Positions 44,194 through 54,503 of a DNA stretch of 64,000 bases are shown here, in pieces; the first letter of the stretch is position 1, and the number at the start of each line of letters is the position of its first letter. Position numbers and translations under genes: made by a program. The notes under the pieces are model-generated. The model saw only the letters and a list, made by a program, of their open reading frames with translations, did not search any database and was not told the DNA's origin. The DNA comes from Candidatus Altimarinota bacterium. GTDB taxonomy: Bacteria; Patescibacteriota; Gracilibacteria; BD1-5; UBA6164. The stretch is from positions 1 through 64,000 of the forward strand of contig JALUWO010000386.1 in assembly GCA_027019405.1 (NCBI GenBank), read 5' to 3'.

Positions 44194-44697
44194 ATGAAAA
44201 AGATTATTCTTGTATTTATAGGTCTTGTTTTTATAACAAGTAATATATTTGCTGAAACAATAAGAGTTAGAGTAACAGAAGCTACTCCAATATACAAAAG
44301 AAGTATAGTTCAGATTCCACATACTACTTATCAAGAAGAACAAGTACAAGTTCCTTATCAATGTAGACAAAACAATGTTGATACAAATAGCATAGGAGTT
44401 GATACAATCATTGGAACTATTGCAGGTGTTGCAATTGGTAATCAAATTGGTAGAGGTAATGGAAGAACTGTTGCAAAAATTGTAGGTGGAATAACTGGTG
44501 CAACTATTGCAAATAATATGAGACAAGACTCTACAAAGACTTGTTATAGAATAGAGTTTAGAAAAATTCCTCAGACAACTTATAGTGATGAAGTTGAAGA
44601 AAGACTTGTTGGCTATAAAATCTGTGGTTATCTTGGAGGTAGAAAAATATGTAAAAGAACAAGTACCAAACAAAGATATATTTATCTAAACTACTAA
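44194..44697 (+). CDS. Glycine-zipper 2TM outer-envelope protein, probably acquired
   Basis: 167 residues. Signal peptide (KKIILVFIGLVFITSNIFA). A glycine-zipper core (GVDTIIGTIAGVAIGNQIGRG and KIVGGITGATIANN). It is flanked by two similar arms with Cys (PHTTYQEEQVQVPYQC; PQTTYSDEVEERLVGYKICGY). All 15 or so glycines are GGT or GGA, with no TGA, and it carries a strong Shine-Dalgarno site. Proteins of this look are common in AT-rich Proteobacteria and Campylobacterota envelopes. Likely horizontal acquisition (inference). Confidence 0.85.
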   Translation: MKKIILVFIGLVFITSNIFAETIRVRVTEATPIYKRSIVQIPHTTYQEEQVQVPYQCRQNNVDTNSIGVDTIIGTIAGVAIGNQIGRGNGRTVAKIVGGITGATIANNMRQDSTKTCYRIEFRKIPQTTYSDEVEERLVGYKICGYLGGRKICKRTSTKQRYIYLNY

Positions 44698-44723
44698 AAC
44701 CAGAGACTTAGCTCTGGTTTTTA
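44696..44723. terminator. Bidirectional terminator, glycine-zipper gene / rmuC
   Basis: AAACCAGAG/CTCTGGTTT hairpin with T-run; overlaps the stop of the glycine-zipper gene. Confidence 0.85.
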
Positions 44724-44727
44724 TTTT

Positions 44728-45780
44728 TTATTCTGGTTTATCAAGATAGACAACATTTTGATTTAAGTTATTTTCTTCTTGTGTTATTTTTACTATATCT
44801 TTATCTATTTTTTGAAATTCTTTATATGAATTATTATAATGATTTACTGTTGTTCATAAAGAATTACCAAGTTTATTAAAAGTCTCTTCATAAGTTTCTA
44901 GATGTCTAGCAAGTTTTCAAACATATTTTGCTATATCTTTTGCTTTTTGTTCTATTTCCAAAGCTTTTAATCATTGTAAAACAGTCTGCAGGTAAGCATA
45001 AAAACTTGTAGGACTTACTATTATAACTTTTCTTTCTTTAAAAGCATATTCCAAAAGATTTGATGCTCAAGACTTATTTGTTATCAAATCATAATATATA
45101 GTCTCACTAGGAATAAACATAAAAGCAAAATCTAAAGTTTTTTGATCTGGTTTTATATATTTACTTGTTTCATCTATTCTCTTTTTTAAATCATTTTTAA
45201 ATAATTTCTCATAATGTTCTCTTGTTTCTTTATTTGTTGCTTCAAGTATTTTATTATAATTTTCAAGTGAAAATTTTGAATCAATAGGAATAATGTTTTC
45301 TCAGACAAAAACTACTCCATCAACTATATCTCATCACTTAAAGCTATATTGTAAAGCATAATTTTCTGGAGATAATACATTCTTTAAAACACTCTCTAGG
45401 AAATATTCTCATAAAATTCATCTTTGTTTTGGATTTTGTAATATATTTTCAAGTCATTTAAGTTGATTTCATATATCTTTTATCTGACTATTTGTTTGTT
45501 CTAGTGATGATAATTTTTGTGTAATTTCTTCTATTTTTTTTGTTGCTTCACTTGATATTTTCTGATTTGTTTCCAATGTCTTTCAAATAGTTTCATTTGA
45601 TTTTATTAACCTAAAATCAAGTGTCTTATTTAAATTTAATAATTGATCTTGTAATAATTTTATTGAATTATTATCTTGTTTCTGTCAATTTTTTGATATC
45701 AAGAAAAAAATAATAACTACAAGTAAAAAAATTATTATAACAAGTGATATATTAAACATTGAAATAAAAGAAGAATTCAT
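44728..45780 (-). CDS. rmuC: RmuC-family DNA recombination protein
   Basis: 350 residues. N-terminal membrane helix (SLVIIIFLLVVIIFFLI), a coiled coil to about residue 105, then the RmuC nuclease-like domain: NPKQRGILGEYFLESVLKNVL, IPIDSKFSLENY, FMFIPSETIYYDLI, VIIVSPTSFYAYL. RmuC limits inversions at short repeats; relevant because this genome has palindromic mini-repeats. Confidence 0.93.
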
Positions 45781-45887
45781 AAACAACTATTTTAATAATA
45801 AATAAATAATAAGTAATATAATAATAAAAAAATTTTTCCCTTTTTGTGTATTATTATCTTACTTATTATTCTACAAAATATTCTTTT

Positions 45888-46415
45888 TTAAAAAGAAGTT
45901 TCTTGTTTTGTTGTAATAGCAAATAAATCATAATTTTTTTCTTCAAATTTTTCATCCAATTTCTTAGATAAAGATGAAATAAAATCCTCTCAAGTCAATA
46001 AAAGTGGTGAAATATTAGGTAAAATTACAGCCAATTTTTCTCTATCTTTTTTTATAGCAAGTACTCATTTTTTTAAAGGATCAAGTTTTAATATTTCATT
46101 TGTATTCAAAACATCTCTTGAAATAATTTCATCAACTCTAACTTGAATATCTGATAAATCTGATAAAACTAAATTTCAAAATCTAGAATCATTCATAGCT
46201 TCAATAGTATTTTTTATCAATTCTTGTAAAGCTGTTACTTCAAGCTCTTTTATATTTCATGCTGATCCATGAACTATTCATCATTTATATATTGTAACAA
46301 ATAAATTTGCTCTTCTAGAAACAAGAGATTTATCTAAAACAATTAACTCATCAATATTTGGAACCCTATTATTTTTAAGATAAAACTCTATTACTTGCTT
46401 TGCAATTTTTATCAT
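45888..46415 (-). CDS. AMMECR1-domain protein
   Basis: 175 residues. The domain blocks are recognisable but diverged: LFVTIYKGGIVHGSAGNI (normally G-C-I-G), LQELIKNTIEAMNDSRFGNLVLSDL, and IQVRVDEI. The function of AMMECR1 proteins is unknown; in other bacteria they are often near radical SAM and MEMO genes. None of those is adjacent here, although a radical SAM gene is 3 kb away. Confidence 0.75.
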
Positions 46416-46432
46416 ATTTTATTTATAAAAAA

Positions 46433-47182
46433 TTAAACCATATTTTTTTCTTCTTCTTCTCTTTGTTTTTCTTTCTCTTCAAGTTCAATAGTTCTAAAAA
46501 TATCTCAAAGAGAATCCAGTGTTGTATATTTATAATAATAAAAATATAATAACTCAAATAACTGTTTAAAAAATGTCATTAAGAAATTGATAATTGGTAA
46601 TAAAATAACCAATGAAATCAATTTTGCATATCAACTTGGAAAAAAAGTAAATATAGATAATGCTATAATTGATGAAGAAAATAATCATATAAAACTACCA
46701 TAAATTCAAGTTAAAACATAAGTATAACTATTCAATATTTCTGATAACAAACTGATTCAAAAAGATAATATCAAGACATGAGCTAAAAATATATAAATAA
46801 TAAATTCATAATTTTTAAGTCATTCAAAAATATAAACTGGTGTAATAAAAAAATATACCAATATTGTAAAAAAAGCTAATTGACCATAAATAATAATATT
46901 TTTTTTATATTTATCAGGATCAGTTAAACTTAAAATAAAATAAGTTAAAAACATTGTAGCAAAAGTTCAAATAAGAGCAATTACAGATAAAAATATTGGA
47001 AATATAGTATTTGTATTACTTCACATCCTCATAGAATCAAATCAAGCAGGTATGTCAATAAGACCTGAAGTAGCAAAAACTAAAAATAAAATTATGATAC
47101 TTCATATAATTCATGCTCAAAATGATCATAAAGAATTTATAATAACATCTCTAAATGAAATCTTGTTTGGTCAAAAACTCAT
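46433..47182 (-). CDS. Multi-pass membrane protein, unknown
   Basis: 249 residues with about six membrane helices. N-terminal KISFRDVIINSLG, then helices at about 20-40, 60-80, 95-115, 125-145, 150-175 and 180-205. The C-terminal tail is charged (LEEKEKQREEEEKN). No conserved catalytic motifs seen. Its start is 3 bp from the lspA stop, so it is probably co-transcribed with lspA. Confidence 0.6.
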
Positions 47183-47184
47183 AA

Positions 47185-47610
47185 TTACTTTTTATTTTTA
47201 AATAATATATACATATAAATAATAGCTCAAATAGTTATAAAACTATCTGCTAAATTAAAAACTGAAAAATATTTTACACTTATAAAATCTATAACTCTAG
47301 AATCAAATATTCTCTCAATTCAATTTCATATTGCTCAAGCTAATATTAATCAAAAACTTAAATCAAACAATTTTTTCTTTTTTTCTTTTTTTCTTTCTAG
47401 AAAATAATAATAAAAAATTGCTATAATCAAAATAATAGTTAAATATTTTAATCCTGGAATTTGAGTAGAAAAAGCAATTCAAGTATTTTCTACATATTTT
47501 AAACTTAAAAAATCTCACAAGATATTTATTTTTTTTTGTAAATAAATATTTGCTAGATTTTTTGTAAATAAATCTAAAATAACTCAAAGAATAATTACTG
47601 AATAAAACAT
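47185..47610 (-). CDS. lspA: Lipoprotein signal peptidase (signal peptidase II)
   Basis: 141 residues, four membrane helices. The catalytic pair is in the right places: LAGAIGNGIERIFDSRVIDFI (first Asp) and FNLADSFITIGA (second Asp). It cleaves lipoprotein signal peptides, implying that the cell makes lipoproteins. The middle loop KKKEKKKK is lysine-rich. Confidence 0.95.
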
Positions 47611-47668
47611 TTGATTTTTAAATAAAAATTATTATAACTAGCTAACCAAAAATAAAAAGGAGCATAAA

Positions 47669-47806
47669 ATGCAAAAAATAAAAACACAAGAAGAAGTACA
47701 ATTAACTTCTAAAAACTCAAAACTGGAAGAAAAATATACAACAATAATTTTTACAATTTTTATTGTAGTATTACTTATTGATATATGTGTAAAATCTTTC
47801 CTATAA
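47669..47806 (+). CDS. Small single-pass membrane protein, 45 residues
   Basis: AAAAAGGAG ribosome site at 7 bp from the ATG, one of only three such sites noticed. An acidic/basic N-terminal half (KTQEEVQLTSKNSKLEEKY) and a C-terminal helix (TIIFTIFIVVLLIDICVKSFL). No glycine at all. A strong terminator follows within its stop. No family recognised; length and terminator support a real gene. Confidence 0.6.
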   Translation: MQKIKTQEEVQLTSKNSKLEEKYTTIIFTIFIVVLLIDICVKSFL

Positions 47807-47834
47807 AATAGAGGGCCATCCCCCTATTTTTTTA
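47805..47834. terminator. Bidirectional terminator, 45-residue gene / mtaB
   Basis: AAATAGAGGG/CCCCCTATTT hairpin, GC-rich stem with T-run; contains both stops. Confidence 0.8.
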
Positions 47835-49143
47835 ATTTTCAAATAATTATCTCATTTTTTTTAATATCTCAAGAAAGAACTTCTATATTTTCATTACTTG
47901 CTTCAATATAATTCTGAGTCCAACCTTTCCAATTTCATTTTTCATCTACCTGTTCAACTAAAATTTCAAAAATATCTCAAATATTTTCTAAAATAAAATT
48001 ATTTCTGATTTTATCTGATAACTCTAAAATTCTATTCATTCTATCTTTTTTTACTTTATCTGAGGTTTGCTCTTTATAAAATCAAGCTGGAACATTTTCT
48101 CAAAGTTTATGTGCTGAAAAAGGAAAAGCATGTAGCTTTGTAATTTTGCAAGTTTCTATTAAATCAAGAGTTTGTTTAAAATCCTCTTCAGTTTCTCCTG
48201 GAAAACCAACTATTATATCTGCTCAAATACTTATTTTTATATTATCTTTTCTTTTTATACTTCTTAATTTTAATAAAATATCTTTCATAAAATCTCAAGT
48301 ATAATGCCTTCTCATTTCTTTTAAAACATTATTACTTCAAGATTGAACTGAAAAATGAAAATGTGGATAAATTCTAGAATTTTCAAAAATTTTTAATAAT
48401 TTTTCATCTACAAATTCAGGTCAAAGTGAAGAAATCCTAAGTCTTTTTATAGAAGTATTTTCCAAAATATATTCTAATAGTTCAAATAATTTTGATTTAA
48501 CTTCTGAAATAGAATTTACTGGAGATATTTCTGGATTAGTAGAATCAAGTCACCAAGCAGCTAGATTTATTCAGGTCAAAACTACTTCCTTTCCTCAAAC
48601 TTTTACAAAATCCTGAATTTCTTCAACTATATCTTCTTTAGCTCTAAAATAATGTCTTCATCTTTTTTGAACTGTAAGACAAAAACTACAAAAACTATCA
48701 CAACCTCATTGAATTAATACAAATTTTTTTGTATAAATTTGATTTTGAGTTAACTTTTTTAATTTATCAAAGTTTATTTGTTTTTTTCAGTCCAATTTTT
48801 TTTCTTCTGGATCTTCTCCTAAAATTTCTATTCTTCACTTAAATTCTTTAAGTTCTGGATACAACTCAAAAAAATCTTGCTGAGCCTCTCATTCCTTAAA
48901 TGCTCCACATCAGCTTATATAAACTTTCCAATTTCAGGTACTGGTACCCAAAGTTTTGGGTACCGGTACCTCTTTTACTTCCTTAAATATATCTTTTATA
49001 AACTTAATCCATTTTCTTTTAGCTTGATCTGTAACTACACAACTAGCAACAAAAATCCCCTGTTTATCTTTTAAATAATCAGAGTTTAACCATTTATCTG
49101 TATAATATTTATTTACTTTACATCAAAAAATTTTATATTGCAT
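47824..49143 (-). CDS. mtaB: MtaB-like tRNA methylthiotransferase (radical SAM)
   Basis: 439 residues. N-terminal UPF0004 domain with Cys ([33 protein letters not shown]), then the radical SAM triad CDSFCSFC. It adds the methylthio group to t6A37 or i6A37-type tRNA. The NKY start and TDQAKRK fit MtaB better than MiaB. A 34-bp palindrome is inserted in frame in the first domain ([11 protein letters not shown], about residues 57-68), a site where relatives have nothing. Confidence 0.9.
48937..48970. repeat. 34-bp GGTACC palindrome inside mtaB (in frame)
   Basis: GGTACTGGTACCCAAA, then GTTTTGGGTACCGGTACC: a nearly perfect inverted repeat with three GGTACC-type units, GC-rich in an AT-rich gene. 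It adds [11 protein letters not shown] to the protein. Unrelated in sequence to the CTCTCCC mini-repeats. Confidence 0.8.
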
Positions 49144-49170
49144 TATTTATTTTTTTATTTAATCTAAATT

Positions 49171-50067
49171 CTAATAAATTGGTTTAAATTCATTCCAACC
49201 ATAAATTTCAGGATATTCTTTCCAAGGACCTTCACAAACTTTATATTTACTACATTTTTTACATTCTTCTCTTTTTGCTTTTCATTCATTCCATCTATAA
49301 TCAGCATAAGAGTCAATAGTCCACTCTGCATCAACTACTGTAGTTTCAGGCATAATATTTTCAGCAATAGCCCATTCATAACCTTGCATAAGACAATAAG
49401 GAATTGCTTCAGTAAAAGCAGGAATTCAAGCTTTTTTAGCTATATCAAGTCATTTATGAACATAATGAATTACATCTGATTTTTTAGGTACAACTATATC
49501 TTTATTTTTATCTGCACTTCCCAAAATATGTACAAAAGCAAATTGAAATTGATTAACTCAAAGTTTTACTAATAATTCTGCTAATTGAGGAATCTCCTTA
49601 TAATTAGCTTTTGTAATAACAGAATTAATTACAACTATTTGATTTAATTTTCTTAAATTTATAAGTCCTTTTACTACTCTATCCCAGGCTCATTTTTGAT
49701 GAACTTGATTATCATGAGTTTCCTTATAAAATCAATGAATTGAAGGACTAAATTCAGTAACTCAAGCCTTTATAAGTTTTAAAACATAATCTATTTTATC
49801 AAAATTTGTACCATTTGATTGAATTTGAATTTGCTTATAACCTATATCTTTTGCATAAGCCACTGCTTCTACTAAATCTGGATGAACAGTAGGTTCTCAA
49901 CCTGTAAAAACTGCATATTTACATCAATTATCATATTCCCTTTTTATTATTCATTTTATTTCTTCTATAGTTCTTGGTTTATATTTATATCTTTTATCTC
50001 ATTGTACACAAAAAGTACAATGATTATTACATGCAAAACCTACTTTTATATCTGCTCTTTTATACAT
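49171..50067 (-). CDS. Radical SAM protein with C-terminal Cys cluster
   Basis: 298 residues. N-terminal ADIKVGFACNNHCTFCVQG has the radical SAM CxxxCxxC. VFTGGEPTVHPDLVEAV is the GGEP motif, and IQIQSNGTNF follows. C-terminal REECKKCKYSKVCEGPWKEYPEIYG is a partial SPASM/twitch-like Cys cluster. Substrate unknown; this build is seen in peptide- and cofactor-modifying enzymes. No precursor peptide gene was spotted next to it. Confidence 0.88.
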
Positions 50068-50081
50068 ATTTCTATTATAAA

Positions 50082-51512
50082 TTAATTTCTAATCAACTTA
50101 CTTGGAATTAAACTTTTTAGTTTTCAATTCTTTAATTTTGCTATTCCCATTTCCAAATCATCATAAATTATTTGATAATATCAATCAAATAATTTAGTTT
50201 CTATTTCATATCAACTTAATAATCTATCTAAATCATCTTTATTTACTTCTATAGTATTTTTATCAAATTTAGTAAAAGTTCCAGCATAAAAATTTGGAAT
50301 AAATTCTCAGTCTTTTAGTTGTCCAATATTTATTCAAATTTTGTATAAAAATAGTTTATCCCAAATATCATTTAAAGATTTTTTTATTAACTGAATATCT
50401 CAATTATATTCATATAATCCATATTCTCAAATATCAAAATCAAAAGTATTTTTAAAAAAATCACTAATTTTTTTCCTATCTGTAGAATTTAATTTCTCAA
50501 TATTTTGCCTTACAAACTTTATTTCTTCTTTTTTATTCCATCTACTACTTTTTTCCTCTCTCCCTTGTGGAGAGATTGAGAGAGGGATTAATGATTTTAC
50601 TTTTCTTATTTTAGCCACAAAAAATCAACCTGTAAAATTTAAGTGTGGCCAATTTCTTTTAAATGAACTTACATTAACTCCTTTCTCCCTTGGGGGGAAA
50701 GGTTGGGATAGGGGGATAATTTCTATATAATCTCCATATTTTTTAAAAATCTTTTCTATAACTCCTTCATTTTCAAATTTATTCAAGGTACAAGTAGAAT
50801 AAACTATTTCTCAACCAGCCTTACAAGTAGTAATAGCTGCTTCAAGTAATTTATACTGTAACTTTGCTACATTTTTTATATTTTTTAAATTCCAATATTT
50901 TAAAGCTTCATCAGTTTTAAATGCAGTTCATTCTCAGCTACAAGGTGCATCAAGAAGAATTTTATCAAAAATTTCAGGAATATTTTTAAAAAATCTTCCA
51001 TCATAGTTAGTTGCAACAGTTTTTAAACTACTCATCCTATCTAGATTTGAAAAAAATCATTTAAGTCTAGACTTATCAAGTTCATTTGCTACAATTAAAC
51101 TATTTGGATAATATTCTTGTAATTGAGTTGTTTTCCCTCCAGGAGAAGCACTCATATCCAAAATAATATATTCATTATAATCAATTTTATCTCCACTCAT
51201 ATAAAATGGACTAGAACTAGCAGCAACTTCTTGCACATAAAAATATCCTGCAATATGTTCAGGAGTATTTCATAATGCTACCTCTTTAGCATCTTCTCTA
51301 TCTATATAAAAAATATTTTTTCAAAGATTTGTAGAAGTAAGTATCCAATTATTATTTTTAGCTCTTTTTTTAAAATCTTCTATACTTATTTTATTTGTAT
51401 TTATTCTTATTGATTTTTTAAGAGGAGTATTAAGTGATTTCTCAAACTTTAATACTTCTTCATCATCAAATCAAAATTCTTTTTTTATGTAATCTATAAA
51501 ATCTTTTTTCAC
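50082..51512 (-). CDS. RsmF/NOL1-type rRNA m5C methyltransferase
   Basis: 476 residues, GTG start. SAM-binding ILDMSASPGGKTTQLQ, DRMSSLKTVATNYDGR, LLDAPCSGEGTA (catalytic Cys of PCS) and VYSTCTLNKFENEGVI (second Cys, TCT). A C-terminal RsmF-type extension (PUA-like) continues to the end. Two palindromic mini-repeats are embedded about 32 residues apart after the catalytic domain (IIPLSQPFPPRE; LIPLSISPQGRE), in the linker to the C-terminal part. Confidence 0.92.
50553..50590 (-). repeat. Palindromic mini-repeat, copy G (in frame)
   Basis: CTCTCCCTTGTGGAGAG core then ATTGAGAGAGGGATTA, in the rRNA methyltransferase gene, read LIPLSISPQGRE. Confidence 0.85.
50679..50719 (-). repeat. Palindromic mini-repeat, copy H (in frame)
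   Basis: CCTTTCTCCCTTGGGGGG core with AAAGG closing the stem and a GATAGGGGGAT end, in the same methyltransferase gene, read IIPLSQPFPPRE. Resembles copy C. Confidence 0.8.
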
Positions 51513-51570
51513 AAAAACTATTTAATAATTATTTTTTAATAATTATATAAAAAAAAAATAGTAAGTAAAC

Positions 51571-51593
51571 AAAAAAGTAGCTTTTGCTACTTT
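51571..51593 (-). terminator. Terminator overlapping the mechanosensitive-like gene stop
   Basis: AAAGTAGC/GCTACTTT hairpin followed by TTTTTTG on the minus strand; the TAG stop lies in the stem. Confidence 0.7.
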
Positions 51594-52324
51594 CTAAAAC
51601 TTTCTAAAATTTCTTTTGCTATTTCCTTTCATCATAAACCAAAAGCTAAACCTCAAGCAATTGTAAGCATTGCTATAAATCCAGTTAAAACAGTATTTAT
51701 TATTTGAGTATCAATTCATATTTTATTTAATACAACCATTAATGTAAAAAATAAAATTACTATTTTTGCTCAAGAAGCTATTATTTTTGCAGTTTTTTGT
51801 TTTGTTAAATTAAGTGCATGAAAAACAACATCATAAATAAAATTAGCAAATCTTATACCAAAATATCAAACAACTACTCATACAAATAAATTTGGTAGGT
51901 AAGTTAATAAATCTCTTAAAAATTGTTCAACAGTTGTAATTCATAAGATAATTATTGACCACCTAAAAAATAACAAAAATACATAATATGCAGAAGCTTT
52001 TGCTACTACTTTATCAATTTGAATTTTTTTTGATATCAATTCATATACTTCACTTTTATTTTGAGTATTTGTTTTTTTTTCTTGTTTTACATCTTCATCT
52101 TCATCTTCATGTATACTTATATCAAATTTATTTATAAGTTCTAATATCTTAAATCTCTTAAAAAGATATAAAATAAACCTATAAACAATAATTGATATAA
52201 GTAATCATAATATTATAACAATAATTGCCCAAAAAATATTTAAAGCATATGTTTCAAAATAAAACTGAATAGTTTTTTCTAAAAGATCAATATTTTTTTG
52301 TAATAAATGTGAAAAATAATTCAT
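51587..52324 (-). CDS. MscS-like / conserved TM-helix membrane protein
   Basis: 245 residues. Four membrane helices; the last (INTVLTGFIAMLTIAGGLAFGLGGKEIAKEILESFRK) has the Gly/Ala-rich pore-helix pattern shared by MscS and the 'conserved TM helix' family, with TGA glycines. The MscS cytoplasmic beta-domain is absent, so it may be a reduced channel. An acidic DEDEDV segment lies between helices 1 and 2. Overlap-free neighbour of ruvX. Confidence 0.75.
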
Positions 52325-52325
52325 A

Positions 52326-52721
52326 TTATCTTTTTATATTATTTATATAACTCTCTAAAATCAATGCTGCAGAAATAGCATCTTTCTTTCATTTTTTTTC
52401 ATCTATTCATATAGATTCTAATACTCTTTCAGCTTCAAATGTAGTATATCTCTCATCTATACTATCTATTTTAACACTTTTATATTTATTTTTCAACTCT
52501 CTAATAAATCTTTTTGTTTTTTCAAGCTGTTTTAAATCTTTTCAATATAAATCATATGGTAATCATACAACAATTATATTTATATTATATTGTTTTATAT
52601 ATTTAGATATATAAGTATTAATTTTTTGTCTATCTACTATTTCCTTTGGAATAGCAATATTTTCAACTTCAATAGCCAATCAACATCTTTTATCTCAATA
52701 ATCTATTGCTAATATACTCAT
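52326..52721 (-). CDS. ruvX: YqgF/RuvX-family Holliday junction resolvase-like protein
   Basis: 131 residues. ILAIDYGDKRCGLAIE (first catalytic Asp), IIVVGLPYDLYGKDLKQLEKTKRF, and IDERYTTFEAERVL (Glu), then KKDAISAALILESYI (last Asp) match RuvX, which acts on rRNA 5' ends and junction-like DNA. 4 bp from rplI's stop; the rplI-ruvX-mscS-like order is one transcript. Confidence 0.93.
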
Positions 52722-52725
52722 AAAA

Positions 52726-53175
52726 TTATTCTGATTCAACTAAAACATTAAGTTTTGCCATAGCATCTTTACCCAATTTTATAAAAACTTGTGATTCTCA
52801 AATCTTTTTTATATGACCAGCTGGTAAGTCAATGTGTTTTTTAGTTAATTCTATTCAAAATTTATTTTTTATAGCTTTTATAATATCTTTTTCACCTATT
52901 CATCAATATACTTTTCTATTTGCTCAAGTTTTTAACTTAAATTCTAAATTTTTATTATTTATATCTTCAACAATTTTATGTCTATTTTCAATCAATTCTC
53001 TTCTATGAGCATCTTCTCTTTTCAATTTTTCCATATATTCTTTTTCAGCTTTTGGAGTTAATTCTATAGCCAATTTTTTAGGAAATAACATATTTTGAGC
53101 ATAACCAGCCTTTACTTCTTTTATTTCCCCTTCTTTTGCTACATTTATCACATGTTTTAAAAATAATACTTTCAT
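52726..53175 (-). CDS. rplI: Ribosomal protein bL9
   Basis: 149 residues, normal length. N-terminal [28 protein letters not shown] is the bL9 signature; the long helix and C-terminal domain follow ([18 protein letters not shown]). Several CPR lineages lack bL9, so its presence is worth noting. TGA glycines appear only in the C-terminal half. Confidence 0.95.
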
Positions 53176-53230
53176 TTTTAATTTAATTAATTTATAATAA
53201 CTTTAATTATATAAAAAATATATAATTTAC

Positions 53231-53268
53231 AAGACCAGCCTTTATAAAAAAGACTGGTCTTATTTTTA
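53231..53268. terminator. Hairpin after nusA
   Basis: AAGACCAG/CTGGTCTT stem with a good T-run only on the plus strand side; on the minus strand, which carries nusA, the T-run is weak. Possibly a terminator or an RNA structure. Confidence 0.45.
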
Positions 53269-54333
53269 TTCTGATTTTAATTCTTCAATTGAAATTCTAA
53301 ATCAAGTTAGTTTAGATGCTAAATTTACATTTAATCATCATTTTCAAACAGCTTTTGCTCTTTCTCATTCAGGAATATATGCAATAACTGAATCTTCATC
53401 TTTTCAAGGAATAACTTTTAAAACATTTGCTGGACTTAAAGCTTTTTTAATAACTTCAGCTGCATCATCTACATTTGGAACTATATCTATTTTTTCTCAT
53501 CATAATTCTTCCATAACTGATTTTACTCTCATTCATTTTTGACCAATAAGTGTTCAAACAGGATCAATTTCAGGCATATCACTAGAAACAAGCATTTTTG
53601 TTTTTATTCCAGCTTGTCTTACAACTTTATCAATATTCACAAGACCATCTTCAATTTCAGGAACAAATTCTTTAAAAATACCAGGAACAAGTTCTGCTCT
53701 TTTTCTTGATAAAGTAACTCTTGGAGCTCTATTTTCTTCTTTTGAAACTTCAGCAACATAAATATAATATCTATTTCATGCTTTATATTCATCTCTTGAA
53801 ACTTGTTCTGATTTTGGCAATACAACTTTATTCCCATTATAATCAAAAATAACTTTAGCTCATTCAACTAAATCAACTTTCATATTTATAACTTGCCCTT
53901 CTTTATCTTTAAAAAGTTCATATATTTTTTCTTTTTCTGTTTCTCAAATTTTTTGAATAATAACTTGTCTAGCAGCTTGAGAAGCAATTCTTCAAAAACT
54001 TTCAGCTCATCAATCTTTCATTACTTCATCAGTAACATCAAATTCTACAACATCCCCTTCTTCAAATCCTTCAGCATCATCTCAAAGTTCTTCAAAACTA
54101 ACTTGAGTAGCTGGATCTTCAACTTCTTTTACTACTTCTTTTTCAATAGCTATTTCTATTTTATTATTTTCAAAATCAAGGTTAACATTAACATTTTCAT
54201 CTTTTGAGCCATAATCTTTTTTATAAGCTGTTTTAATAGCTGATTCAATTATATCAACTAATCTTTCTTTTGGTATATTTTTTTCTGCTGAAATCATATT
54301 TATAGCAGCTTCTATTTTTTTTATATCTAACAT
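53266..54333 (-). CDS. nusA: Transcription termination/antitermination factor NusA
   Basis: 355 residues, the short form without C-terminal acidic repeats. N-terminal RNAP-binding domain (AINMISAEKNIPKERLVDIIESAIKTAY), S1 region (GQVINMKVDLVEGAKVIF...LPKSEQ), and KH domains (APRVTLSRKRAELVPGIFKEFVPEI; PVGTLIGQKGMRVKSVMEELGGEKIDIV). It binds RNA polymerase and modulates pausing. Monocistronic; a hairpin lies in its leader. Confidence 0.95.
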
Positions 54334-54366
54334 ATTTTTTTATTAATTTAAATAAATATTTTAAAA

Positions 54367-54400
54367 TAAAATGAGAATTTGTTTCCAAACCCTCATTTTC
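54367..54400. other. Imperfect hairpin in nusA leader
   Basis: AAAATGAG and CTCATTTT flank a 17-bp loop, 34-67 bp upstream of the nusA start. Could be a leader structure; no clear match to a known riboswitch. Confidence 0.3.
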
Positions 54401-54462
54401 ACTTAACTATTTTATAAATATATATTATACAAATATAGATTTTTTGCAAATTTTTTAATATC

Positions 54463-54497
54463 AAAAAAAATACTTAATTTAAAATTAAGTATTTTTT
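54463..54497. terminator. Terminator after the RRM gene
   Basis: AAAATACTTAATTTT/AAAATTAAGTATTTT hairpin with T-run on both sides. Confidence 0.75.
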
Positions 54498-54503
54498 AAA
54501 AAA

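Noticed and set aside
44161..44673. 170-codon minus-strand ORF opposite the glycine-zipper gene
   Set aside because: Ser/Thr/Cys/Asn-rich shadow with no motif; the plus strand has promoter, ribosome site, signal peptide and terminator.
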